Positions 28,325 to 38,262 of a stretch of 64,000 nucleotides of DNA are shown piece after piece. The notes below the pieces were generated by a model that did no database searches, was not told where the DNA came from, and saw only the letters and a program-made list of their open reading frames with translations. Origin of the DNA: Mesostigma viride (taxonomy: Eukaryota; Streptophyta; Mesostigmatophyceae; Mesostigmatales; Mesostigmataceae); assembly GCA_009746045.1 (NCBI GenBank), contig RPFO01002013.1, positions 7,501 to 71,500 of the forward strand, in the 5' to 3' direction. The position numbers and the translations under genes were made by a program. Numbering within the stretch: position 1 is the first letter of the stretch; the number at the start of each line of letters is the position of its first letter.

Positions 28325-28676
28325 AACTCAGTCCTAAAAATAGGACTGAGTATACCATCTTTGAGATTATGTGGCGGTAAGGGTAGGGGGGTACCCCATA
28401 TATTTGATATGCATCATAGCACTCAATATCATGCTAATGCTTGGGCATGTGCTTAAAAAATCATATGTTGACCAAATCATGTAAAATTATACATGACTCT
28501 CAACCCTTACTCGCGATTTTGGAATTTTCTGTGGAAGCACGAGTGTGTAAAATCCAATAAAATCCATATTCACTATTAAAAATCATAGGCGTGTAGATAT
28601 TAGAGTTCTTGAACTGTGGAAAAAAACTGGACTCAATTCGGCCACTGGCACTGCCTGAAACATGCAAAACACTGCC

Positions 28677-28696
28677 AGTCCTATAAATAGGACTGG
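28677..28696. repeat. CAGTCCTATAAATAGGACTG palindrome
   Basis: Perfect 20-bp palindrome inside the 2.1-kb insertion, same family as the palindromes at its two ends. Confidence 0.9.
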
Positions 28697-29020
28697 GCCT
28701 TGGTAACAAAATGCTAGCATGGGAGTGCGGTCGTACTACACACCACCGTGGCCACCAACCATGCCAATCAACTCATTTCCCTTCCAGCATAATAGGACAA
28801 CATGCTTGCATCATCATATTGCAGTTATATTATACCTTATAATGTGTGAGAGCCTATGCAAGCACGTAGGGAATGGGTTTGGATACCTACCCACGAAAGG
28901 TTTTTTTTTGTGTGTTAACCACCAATGTATTGGGCAGGTTAAGCATATTTCAAGTGTCTCTAACAAGAATGGACATGGATGAAACTGTTTTGCCTTGCCA
29001 TGGCATGGCCAACATACTTG

Positions 29021-29469
29021 CCGCGGCCCGACACTGAACGCAAAGGTTTTCACCTTTGCGGAGTGTCTGATCAGAATATACGCTTGGCTGATTTCGATAG
29101 TACCGGCTACGCCCCCTTCTAAAGAAGGATTCAGCCGTGTTCAGCCCGTCTCACGGTGCGAGACTGAACAAGTCTCGCGTGCAGACACGTGTGTAGTACT
29201 CCTACACACAGATCTCGAGTGATTTATCTAGTACCAAATCCGACAGGCTTGCATCACTCCCCGGACAGGAGAAATTTTGCGGATGACTGTAGGTGTAAGT
29301 TGGCGATGCCATGGTAACCGGAGACGTCCGTCCTATTGTCAGCAAAATTTGGTGCGAGAGGTCCCCAGTTCGATTCAGGTCGGATTCATTTGTAGATCGC
29401 GTTTTCCGCGTTTTCCGCGGCCCGACACTGAACGCAAAGGTTTTCACCTTTGCGGAGTGTCTGATCAGA
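29021..29469. mobile_element. 449-bp miniature element with 55-bp terminal direct repeats
   Basis: Two identical 55-bp direct repeats (29021-29075 and 29415-29469, each starting CCGCGGCCCGACACTGAACG) bound the insertion, and a 7-bp duplication ATACTTG lies on each side (29014-29020, 29470-29476). Each repeat is itself a hairpin (GACACT..CGCAAAGGT/ACCTTTGCG..AGTGTC). The related sequence at 36.5 kb shows the empty arrangement. It resembles a TRIM (terminal-repeat retrotransposon in miniature) with unusually short repeats, though the hairpin is atypical. It has no ORF. Confidence 0.7.
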
Positions 29470-30465
29470 ATACTTGCTGGCACATGATGACAGTGGTTTA
29501 CCACCAAGATCTTTCACTCACCCATATAAGCTTGAAAGCACCCTTGACGAGGCCCATGGCCACACAATTATGCAGTATGAACGTAGCAAAAGAACAACTA
29601 ACATCTATGAAGGTGTTTAAACCCATACAGCGCCTAAAAACCTGCACAACTACACCAGGGCAAGGCAAATGCCTGGCAACATCATCTAAAAAGGGGGTTT
29701 TGGAGAGGGGCAGGCAACGGTCAAGAAAGAGCATCAAGACTCGAAACTGGCAACACCTCGCAAGCTTAAACTCATGTAAGAACATCAAGAAATGATGAGA
29801 CAACGATATTCCGGCTTTACCTTGCATGGCTGGCGTTACCTTGGCCCAGGCGGTGCCCGCAAAAGTGGAACTTTGAGGCACACACACCATGAAGTGACAG
29901 AGTGGTCGAAATCATCAAATCTATACTGCCACTAAGTCAATTCTATGACCATGCATGATAACAAGTAGAAAGAAACCTATAAACCCTTTGACTTGCGCCG
30001 GAAAGCAGTTGTAGTAATCAATTCCGTCGGCCTGCCTGATCGCAGCTTTTTCCAGCAAGAACGGTGCCGACACCTAGTAAATCGCATTTCCGCGAGCTGA
30101 AAATTGACTTGTATCATCTCTATGATATATAAAAACTATTTCCTGAGTTTGGCCAGCTATATCGTCGGAAAACGTAAACTGCATGCATGGGCGCAAGCCG
30201 CCATGGCTAGGTCGTGCATTTCCGGAACACACGTTTCACGTGGAAAAGTACCCTTACCACCTGTTCTTTGACCGTACATTTAGCCGCTCATACCAAATCC
30301 AAAAAAATCGCAAAAATATGTCCAAGAAAGATCTTTTCACGTAGTATTTGAATAAATTTTGAGGGAATTTTTTTGACAAACCTTCCGATCGGGGCAAATT
30401 TTCTACGAAACCCCAAATCTCAGTCCTAAATTTAGGACTGAGTTGAACTCAGTCCTAAAAATAGG

Positions 30466-31144
30466 TGTGGCTACAGACGACGTGTTAAGGTCCTGACGGA
30501 GGCGTCTGCAGCTGCGACAGCACAATTGCTGGAGCTGAAGAAAGCCATGGCAGCCCCCGCCAAAACGACCACGTTTGCCGACGTTACCGGCAAGCAGTTG
30601 ACCACCATTGTTCAACAGGCGGCCAAGTCTGCCGCTACCGCTGCGGTCACCCAGAATGCAGTGCAGCAACGCCAACGCAATATGGTAATCAAGAACTTCC
30701 AGAAAGGCGAGGCCCATGAGACAGCACACTCACTTACCGAGGTGCTGCGCGGCCCAGCGTTTCTGGGAAGGCTGCAGCTCCAGAACCGTGTTGCCATTGA
30801 ACGTGCCATTCGGCTGCCAGGCCCGGCCTATGGGCCTGGTCGTCGTCACCATGGCCTCCATGCACGACAAACGCCTCGTTCTGGGAGCACGTCGTCTGCT
30901 CCAGCGCGGTGAGTTCAGCCTCGACGAGGACTACACGCCGGCTCAACTGAAGGCGAGGAGCGCGGTGTGGAACAGCCCCATCGTCCAGGCAACCAAGGAG
31001 CACGAGACCCCGGGTAAGCGCATTAAGTTGCGTCTGCTTCAGGATGGCTCCTTTGCAGCATTAGAATGTTTGCCTAGCTGTGCCAACAAACCTAGTCACG
31101 TGCCGCCAACGCACGGTACACAACCAGCCATAGCCTTAGCCTAG
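30466..31144 (+). pseudogene. LINE A ORF1, C-terminal part
   Basis: Continues after the insertion: coiled-coil-like ASAAATAQLLELKKAMA, a TTTFADVTGKQLT segment, then NRVAIERAIRLPG and, after a frameshift near 30825, GLVVVTMASMHDKRLVLGAR and LDEDYTPAQLKARSAVW. This last block is the RRM-plus-C-terminal-domain signature of L1-type ORF1 proteins (K-x-x-V/I-L-x-A-R-R, D-L/Y-T-P-x-Q). Two single-base shifts plus the insertion make it non-functional as it stands. Confidence 0.65.
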
Positions 31145-31596
31145 TTCTAGTACAGCCATGCTACGCCCTGGCTATGTTCAGATTACTTGCCCACGCTCCT
31201 TGCTATGACATGCTCACATGGGTCTTATTGCACCCACAGTTTGCCGGATCGTTAGCCTGTCCTTTTAGCTAGCCGCGCCCGATTGCAGCTGTGGCATGCC
31301 TTTGGCATGAAGGAGACTGGGGGTCTCTGCCCTTTCTCCTGTAGTGCACACACAGGGATTAAAAGCACTTCGGTGCTCCGTGACTCCCCAACGGGAGCAC
31401 GAGTTTAATTAATTAATTAATTTGCAGCATTCTTCGAGGGGAAGCAGATTAACACCCCCGGAGCGGAGTCTCGTGAGGTGTCTAGCAGGAAAGGTGCTGC
31501 CTCCGGTGCATGGTGTCCGTAGGTAGACAACCCTCCTCGTCGGCTCGCGGCTAACAGGCTTCGGAGACAGCCTCTAAACAGTCCCGTTCCACTACC
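31145..31596. other. Spacer between LINE A ORF1 and ORF2
   Basis: 450 bp without coding signal. Contains an AATTAATTAATTAATTTG tract at 31406-31422 and two GC-rich hairpin-like segments (CGGTGCTCCGTG...AACGGGAGCACGAG). Confidence 0.45.
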
Positions 31597-31803
31597 ATGC
31601 CTCGACCTAACCGTCGGGTGAAAGCCATGGTGGTGCCGGTATTTCGGGCCACAACCTCATCTGTCAAATGTCAGATTCGTAAAACCCAACGTTTGCTAGA
31701 TTACCTACGCCTCGGCGTTGTGCAATCAGCCCCAACCCCGAATACCCCGAGCAAGCGGCAGGCTCGCATCCTACGCTTGCAGGACAAAATCAATGCGATG
31801 AAA
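31597..31803 (+). pseudogene. LINE A ORF2, segment 1 (N-terminus)
   Basis: ATG at 31597; about 68 residues, basic, with a helix-rich SKRQARILRLQDKINAMK end. The TRIM element interrupts right after AAA (Lys). The next ORF2 segment, at 33803, continues in the matching frame with a Pro-rich linker, which supports the assignment. The upstream boundary has no competing ATG in frame nearby. Confidence 0.6.
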
Positions 31804-32319
31804 ATATGTATAATGCGTTACTTGGTCAACATGATAATTGACGTAATTCATTAGAATTAATTAACGCATATTGGCAGCACGGCTATGGCATTGCCCTTGC
31901 CATCGGGCAGCCATTAGCCTAAATTGCTACATTGTCACTTGCTAGCAAGGAAAAGGGGAGAGTTCGTGGAGTTGCCAACCCTAAAATCATGCACGGTGGC
32001 ATGGGGTCGGCACTACCCTTGGCGACAATCTAACGGCTGGCACAAATGACAGATCAGCATCACTAGTGGTGTCGAATGCATGCATACGGTGCACATTCTA
32101 GAAAGTACTGCGCACAGGTGCAGGCGCATCATGACGTGGACATAGGTACGGCCACTCTAATTATCGCCACACATATTGCACGCTCAGTGCCGGAATAGGA
32201 CCATCGGCACTAAATATCTCACTCGCCACTATATAAAATGTGATGCGATAAGTTGGAATAGCACACGGCTAGACTACCTAGCATAAATACACGGCAAGAG
32301 GTGGGCATAACCTCAGACA
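31801..32319 (-). repeat. TRIM-like element 3' LTR
   Basis: 519-bp left copy of the LTR; ends CCTCAGACA followed by CCCCCCTTGC, the complement of the polypurine tract. Offset to the other copy is exactly 1483 bp throughout. Confidence 0.9.
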
Positions 32320-33278
32320 CCCCCCTTGCACAGCTCATGCGTGCTCAAAAGAAACATGACACTCCTTCCTCTCCCCCCTCAATAACTAGGTAGGATAGCC
32401 GGGTACAAAACACCCTGGCATACCCCCCTTACACGGCTAACCATGGTGGGGATAAGGAGGTTCAAACTCAGTACCAGCAAGAAAGATGGGGAATCAGGCA
32501 CCCCCCCTCAAGGAGAAGGTCCTTTCAGGTCAACGGCCAACAAAGGACTAGCTCAACTATGACAAAAAACAATGGCCGGCAGGTCATAAAAAATCCGAAC
32601 TGATTATCAACGAAATCTCGACAAAAGGCGCTCGGCTCATACACCCCCTGGCTCTTGGCTCTAGGCTCCTTGGCTCGGCGGCTCCTGGCTCAGCGGCTCT
32701 TACGGGCTCTCCCGGCACTGGGCTCACGGCACGTGGCTCTCGGGCAGGCACTGGGCGCTCGACATAAAAAGTCGAGTATAATAGTCTAGCGGATCAATGC
32801 CGCTTGCCATAGAAGGCGATATCAGCTCGTAGACTCTGCGAAAATGGGCTTGAATCCTCACGGCTCACTGTGCCAGCAGCGGAATCAGCATCCGGAACAA
32901 TAAATTTGCTGTCGTCGAAAAAATAAAAAAGTTGGCTGTCCCCGCCCAGAACCAAACACGGACTTCAGGCATCCAGCGTCAACGCTTGCACACCATGCAC
33001 ACTGGCAGCTGCGGGTGTGCTCACGAATCTGTTTTACGCAAATATATGCAACACACCGAATCCAGGTCGGCTGGCAGCAACGCCAGCGGCACCAAGTGCT
33101 AGCTGCGCTGTCCTCGTAAATGGCTTGGCGGACTACAACGGCCGTGGCCAGACTCGCGCAAAGGCGAAACTCCAACGAAAGTGCCGGCGATGCAAGCACA
33201 CCTCGTCCTCGAGGTGGGAAGAAAATAATGCTCGCCAGGCAAAGGCTGAAAGACCATGAACCATCACCTCCGATACCA
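32320..33278. other. Internal region of the TRIM-like element
   Basis: 960 bp with GGCTC-rich repeats near 32650-32760 (GGCTCTTGGCTCTAGGCTCC). The open frame here (32885-33334, minus) overlaps an LTR and shows no gag or pol signature, so I treat the element as non-coding. Confidence 0.7.
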
Positions 33279-33802
33279 TGTTTAAAATATGTATAATGCG
33301 TTACTTGGTCAACATGATAATTGACGTAATTCATTAGAATTAATTAACGCATATTGGCAGCACGGCTATGGCATTGCCCTTGCCATCGGGCAGCCATTAG
33401 CCTAAATTGCTACATTGTCACTTGCTAGCAAGGAAAAGGGGAGAGTTCGTGGAGTTGCCAACCCTAAAATCATGCACGGTGGCATGGGGTCGGCACTACC
33501 CTTGGCGACAATCTAACGGCTGGCACAAATGACAGATCAGCATCACTAGTGGTGTCGAATGCATGCATACGGTGCACATTCTAGAAAGTACTGCGCACAG
33601 GTGCAGGCGCATCATGACGTGGACATAGGTACGGCCACTCTAATTATCGCCACACATATTGCACGCTCAGTGCCGGAATAGGACCATCGGCACTAAATAT
33701 CTCACTCGCCACTATATAAAATGTGATGCGATAAGTTGGAATAGCACACGGCTAGACTACCTAGCATAAATACACGGCAAGAGGTGGGCATAACCTCAGA
33801 CA
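33279..33802 (-). repeat. TRIM-like element 5' LTR
   Basis: Right LTR copy, beginning TGTTTAAAATATG on + (LTR end ...TTTAAACA in sense) directly beside the primer-binding site at 33266-33279. Confidence 0.9.
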
Positions 33803-33985
33803 AAAAGCACTATTTCTACCGCTTCCCTTCCCCCCTCCGTTTCACCCCCACCTCCACCCCCCGCCGCACCCACCCCCATCATCCATCGTCGTTCTCCCCT
33901 GGTGGGCCAGCAGGCATCCTTGGCCCTTGCCACTTTCAACGCCCGCACATTGCTAAATGACGACCATAGCTACAGTTACATCGAT
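33803..33985 (+). pseudogene. LINE A ORF2, segment 2 (start of APE endonuclease)
   Basis: Encodes KSTISTASLPPSVSPPPPPP, a proline-rich linker, then QQASLALATFNARTLLND. The LATFNARTL string is the first beta-strand of the APE-type endonuclease of LINEs (consensus ..I.T.N.RGL with the metal-binding Asn). The foldback element interrupts the frame at the ATCGAT site. Confidence 0.75.
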
Positions 33986-34725
33986 GTGAACTTGAGTGTC
34001 CGGCGAGTGGTTATCGCCGGTAATATTGTGCGGAACCTGAGAAGCCCAAGTGGCAAAAGGTTTCCGCACAATATTAACCTAACTAAAACCTAGCCTCTTG
34101 GGGCGAGGACGAATCACTAGGCTCGGAACACCCGTATGCATGAATATGATCGAATATAAGCATCTCGTTGGTGCAAATATCGATATGAATGTGATCGAAT
34201 ATGAGCATCTCCTTGGTGCGCATATGATTAGAGCCGGGTGCCAAATCGGAACGAATTATTCCCCAAATAATCCGCTTCCGAGTGGTGTGAACTTGAGTGT
34301 CCGGCGAGTGGTTATCGCCGGTAATATTGTGCGGAACCTGAGAAGCCCAAGTGGCAAAAGGTTTCCGCACAATATTAACCTAACTAAGACCTGGATCCTT
34401 GCGGGGCGCAGGTTCGAATCCACTCGGAAGCGGATTATTTGGGGAATAATTCGTTCCGATTTGGCACCCGGCTCTAATCATATGCGCACCAAGGAGATGC
34501 TCATATTCGATCACATTCATATCGATATTTGCACCAACGAGATGCTTATATTCGATCATATTCATGCATACGGGTGTTCCGAGCCTAGTGATTCGTCCTC
34601 GCCCCAAGAGGCTAGGTTTTAGTTAGGTTAATATTGTGCGGAAACCTTTTGCCACTTGGGCTTCTCAGGTTCCGCACAATATTACCGGCGATAACCACTC
34701 GCCGGACACTCAAGTTCACATCGAT
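33980..34725. mobile_element. Foldback element with 306-bp arms and a tRNA-like loop
   Basis: Arms 33980-34285 and 34420-34725 are inverted copies, identical as far as I can read, around a 134-bp loop; the symmetry centre is at 34352.5. The outer ends lie on ATCGAT, which may be a 6-bp target duplication. The loop repeats the outer 100 bp of the arm (GTGAACTTGAGTGTCCGGCG...) and contains a box-A-like GGCGAGTGGTTATCGCC and a perfect box B GGTTCGAATCC (34411-34421); the arms contain a decayed version. So it looks like inverted duplication of a tRNA-derived (SINE-like) unit. The ORFs on both strands (174 aa and others) are a by-product of symmetry. Confidence 0.75.
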
Positions 34726-34729
34726 ATTA

Positions 34730-34894
34730 ACCTAACTGCTACCGGGTAGAGGAGCTAGTCGCATTCTGCATTGAGCATCGTGTATCTATATTAGGCGTCC
34801 AGGAGCACCGCCGCACGGTGCCACTTGGCATGGTGAGCACTGATCGCCTGGCGGGTGGCTGGCGGTTTTACTTCGCTGGCAGCGGTACGTCTGG
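34730..34894 (+). pseudogene. LINE A ORF2, segment 3 (APE endonuclease)
   Basis: Continues the endonuclease: EELVAFCIEHRVSILGVQEH contains the Q-E-H/T catalytic-glutamate region (family consensus ..lQET/QEH), followed by RLAGGWRFYFAGSGTSG. The hAT element starts right after the duplicated ACGTCTGG (34887-34894). The segment joins seamlessly to 45601. Confidence 0.8.
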
Positions 34895-35145
34895 CCAGGT
34901 TGGAAAATACGTGTGCGGGGTATAATACGTGGACTTAAAATACGCGTATTATACGTGGGGGGTATAAAATACGCGGTGGTAAAATGCGCGACAGTTTTTG
35001 TGGTCCAATTGTCAGTCACCCAATTAGCACGCTCCTTGATGATGGTCATGCAGTTATTACAACTGAAATTTGGTGTATATGCTTATTTATTAACATCTTC
35101 CATTTATGCCCTGCAATCCTATCTGATTATGATTTGTTAAATGCA

Positions 35146-35151
35146 GGGGGG
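35146..35151. other. Target-site duplication of Copia element 1 (left)
   Basis: G6 immediately outside the left LTR; GGGGG follows the right LTR at 43402-43406. A 5-bp duplication fits an LTR retrotransposon integrase. Confidence 0.7.
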
Positions 35152-35635
35152 AGTTAGGAAATGAGAAATGAACGACGTGGTATATTGCTCGAGAACACGG
35201 AGTGCTGAGAGCAATGAATTGCTTGGTTCATTAGAAAATAGGTTTACCCTTTATCAACGTTCCTCTCACTGGCTGCGCCGCCAGTGACCGTTGGGTGCAG
35301 ACCGTTGGCCCGAGGCCGCACGATGACAGGTAGCAGTCTAGTCACTGCATCGTGTGATCACAGATCAATGCACGCTGCAGTACGGTCCCTATCTAGGATA
35401 CTCTAGTACCGTCCAATGACAGGACACTACGTATACTGGGTACTGACATCTGTCACGTACCCCAGTACCCAAAGTACCTATCTAGGGAAACGTATGCGAC
35501 TCGACTAGCATTCCTATCTGCATAGCCCACGTGGTATTTATATTCACATACCAACGTAGGTTTACAAGGCTTATTCATACGTTGTATTCACAATGCCTTT
35601 GAGACTTAGTCTACAGCAAAGCATGGAGACTAACT
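35152..35635 (-). repeat. Copia element 1 3' LTR
   Basis: 484 bp, no difference seen from the other LTR. Contains, in sense orientation, TATAAATACC at about 35532-35543, which would be the core promoter in the 5' copy. Confidence 0.95.
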
Positions 35636-35843
35636 CCAGTATTGTTTTATTATTTATTTCTTAATGCAGGTCTGCACCCCCAACATTATTGTTATTGTTT
35701 TTAAGTTGATTAGGGGTACAAAAGAGACATGGCTGGTTGAGCCAGGTTGGTTACAGCTGGCTGTTCTGGCCAGGTGTTATATTGCACATTAAATAAGGTG
35801 TACACAGCTGGCTGGTTTGGCCAGTTATTGAAGCACACATTAA

Positions 35844-37532
35844 CCCCTAAATGGTCTGAGATCCTGCCGATAAATCGGCTGGATCTTCACAATTTTGCAA
35901 ACCAGATGCCATCCAACCTACCCATATCCAATGGCTGTCCTTGGGGGCCAAGCATGTCCATGAGTTGCCCTTCGGGTTGGTATATCACAACCTCACATAT
36001 ATGCAGGGTAGGCCATGTTTAACTGCCGTCAAAGTCAGGGGGGTCAAGACGCGCGTTTTCATTTTTGGTAGAATGTGCATTTTGAATTATGTTATAAAAC
36101 CTAGGCACCTACCACTTCAGGGATGATAAACAATTAGTTGCTGAACAGTTTGAGCCATTGGGGTCATCATTTGGGTGGGTATACCAGCAGTTACACCCAG
36201 TACAGCCCATAGGGGTACCGTTGGTAAAAAGCAACCAAGGGAGTAGGGGTGGGCATACGACCTCCTAATATGGCCCCCAACCATGCCAAACAATACATTT
36301 CCCTTCCACAATGATGGGGAAACATAACTGCATCATCACACTGCCCTTACATGGCACCTATGTGCAGGTGCCACCTTGTCCATGCACGTAGGTAACGTGG
36401 TACGGACACCCTACTCAAGGCATGCATTCTAGGAGGCAGCCACCAACAAACTAGTGGTGTTGAGCCTATTTCAGCCTGCCCTAGCAAGGATAAACTAGGC
36501 CTAAGCTGCTATAGCTTGCCAGGTGATGGCCAGCACACCTGGTGGCACATGCTGTCAATGGGAAGCTTTTACTCACCAGTTACGTGCTTGATGATGCCAC
36601 AGAGACCAGCCAACTGCCTCACACTCATGCAATATGTGTATGGGAAATGTATCACAAACATATATGGAGGTATTCAAACCCATACAGCCTCTAAAACTTA
36701 TCACCATCACCCTGTGGCAGGTCAACTGACTGAGGGAAGCATCTAAGAATGGTGTTTTAGAAAGGGGCCAGGCCAGGGTCAAGAAAGAGCATGAATAGTG
36801 CAAAAAGAATGTGCTACACAAGCTAGAACGTATATATAAATGTCAAACATCGATAGGAAAACGATGCTTAAGCTTTACGAGGCATGGATGGCGTTACCTT
36901 GGCCCAGCCGGTGGCCGCAAAATGGCGCATTTCGGCACACCAAAGCTGTGCAGCATGGTCGCTGGATTCGGCGATTTCTGGCCACCCTTGCACGTTTACG
37001 ACTACTATGTATCATAAAAAGTAAAAAGAAACCGATATATCCTTTAAAATACGCCGGAAAGGTATTGCTGTCAACGTTTCTATCGTCCGGCCTGATCGCA
37101 GTTTTTTCCAGCAAGAACGCTGCCGACACCTATCACATGGCATTCCCGCGAACCAAAAATTGGCCTGTATGATCTTTAGGACGTTTAAAATCAATATCCT
37201 AAGTTTGGACAGAAAATTCGAACGCAAACGTAAATGCCATGCGTGGGCGCAAGCCGCCATGGCCAGGTCGTCGTTTTCCGGAATGCACGTTGTACGTGAA
37301 AAAGTACCCTGACCCCTTATACTTTGACCGGCCAGAACACCTCTATAACTTTGTCAAAAGTATGCAAACCCTAGTACCATGCTGTGAAGAATTTTATAAA
37401 CTTTCGATCTTCTCAGCTAAACTTTTTCTAATTCTCAATAGATTTCGCGGCATCTGGTCCCCCGAGAAGGGGCCGATGCATCGGCTGGAACTCGATTTTT
37501 GGCGGAAAATCGGCAGCAAGACCATTTAGGGG
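35844..37532. mobile_element. piggyBac-like MITE, copy 1 (1.69 kb)
   Basis: Flanked by TTAA on both sides (35840-35843, 37533-37536), with terminal inverted repeats CCCCTAAATGGTCT followed by a subterminal CTGCCGAT. TTAA duplication and a CCC-start TIR are the hallmarks of the piggyBac superfamily. No transposase domain is recognisable, so it is non-autonomous. Contains an uninterrupted site CCTCACATATATGCAGG (35991-36007) that is occupied by a half-LINE in the second copy at 52 kb. Sits in the 3' region of Copia element 1. Confidence 0.85.
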
Positions 37533-37702
37533 TTAAGTAAGTGGATACAAAGCTTGTGTCCTCAAGCTGCAAATGGATACAAATCTGACCTAGCCAGCAC
37601 TCACACCCCACAACGAATGTGTTGAATTTTATGGCGCCCAGCAGCTATCGCTGTGGTAAGGGGGTGTGGTGGTTGTGTACTGTGCTATGGCCAGTCATTT
37701 AT

Positions 37703-38262
37703 TCAAACACTGACTCTGATATCATAGGGGTTCATGTTCTGAAAGAGGAGCTGGTACTGTTGGCCAGCAGCATCCCGCAGCTTCGTGAGAGCGTCTGCTG
37801 GGTTGTCCTCATCATCCACATGAGTCCAGCTGGAAAAATAGGTGGCCTCCTGTTTGAGGATCACCCAATCCAAGTCAGTGTGGACAGCAGCAGAAACAGA
37901 TTTCTTGGTTAGAAAACTGATCACAGAGAAGCTGTCAGTGTAGAGATGTGAGATGACATTGCATGTGCTGCCTGCCTGGGTTTGTAGCCAGGTGAGCATG
38001 TGCTGCAGGGAACGAGCATGCAATGCAGCAGACACCACAGCACGACATTCAGCTGAGTTGCTGCTGCCAGGTTTTCTGCGGTGTAGCCTGCTGTACCAGG
38101 AAGTGAGGGACATGTAATCTGACCTGTTGGTGAGAAAAAACAGCCCTGATTCCCGTGCCCCCATCTGATTGATTGTTCTGCTCTCCATGGAGCTGTCCAT
38201 GACACATTGGATGTGGATGTCTTCCATCAGATTCAGGCCATGGAGGATGAGGGGGGGCAGTC
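37703..38262 (-). pseudogene. Copia element 1 RNase H domain (frameshifted end of pol)
   Basis: The RNase H domain follows the RT but in another frame. It contains CVMDSSMESR (first catalytic Asp), SWYSRL, SSNSAECRAV (Glu of the TEAEY-type motif), LYTDSFSVISF (Asp) and DNPADALTKL (the ADxLTK tail typical of Copia). The break is at a C7 run (GGGGGGG on + at 38251-38257): eight Cs would join the two frames. Either a real inactivating deletion or a homopolymer assembly error. Confidence 0.88.

Larger units (their letters stand above)
28325..30465. mobile_element. 2.1-kb palindrome-ended insertion in LINE A ORF1
   Basis: Bounded by palindromes with the core AGTCCTA...TAGGACT: 28327-28350 (CTCAGTCCTAAAAATAGGAC...), 30418-30441 (CTCAGTCCTAAATTTAGGAC...), plus a half copy at 30446-30465; another copy lies at 28677-28696. 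A stretch of 20 bp (AACTCAGTCCTAAAAATAGG) is repeated at both edges. The interior 28720-30290 is diverged but clearly related to the piggyBac-like MITEs at 35844 and 51988 (shared TTACCTTGGCCCAG.CGGTG and TTCCAGCAAGAACG.TGCCGA segments), yet the TTAA/CCCCTAAATGG ends are absent. No transposase is recognised. Confidence 0.65.
31801..33805 (-). mobile_element. TRIM/LARD-like non-autonomous LTR retrotransposon (2.0 kb)
   Basis: Two colinear ~520-bp direct LTRs with an internal 960 bp lacking gag or pol. On the minus strand the 5' LTR is followed by CATGGTATCGGAGG, a match to the initiator-Met primer-binding site pattern TGGTATC, and the 3' LTR is preceded by GCAAGGGGGG, a polypurine tract, so its orientation is minus. 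Sense LTRs begin TGTCTGAGG. A short A-run (AAAA) is duplicated at the two outer edges; ORF2 of LINE A reads through if it is removed. The LTR copies have equal length over 519 bp and I saw no mismatch, apart from a 3-bp difference at the inner edge, so the insertion looks recent. It depends on another element's proteins. Confidence 0.85.

Noticed and set aside
34411-34421. Functional tRNA gene in the foldback loop
   Set aside because: Perfect B box, but the T-stem 3' side (CCACT) and acceptor stem do not pair; only tRNA-derived.
34098-34622. 174-aa ORF across the foldback element
   Set aside because: Its N- and C-terminal halves are mirror products of the inverted arms; an almost identical ORF exists on the other strand.
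36840-37172. Transposase in the piggyBac-like MITE
   Set aside because: The 110-aa ORF has no DDD catalytic region or Cys-rich tail, and it is not longer than chance ORFs in copy 2.
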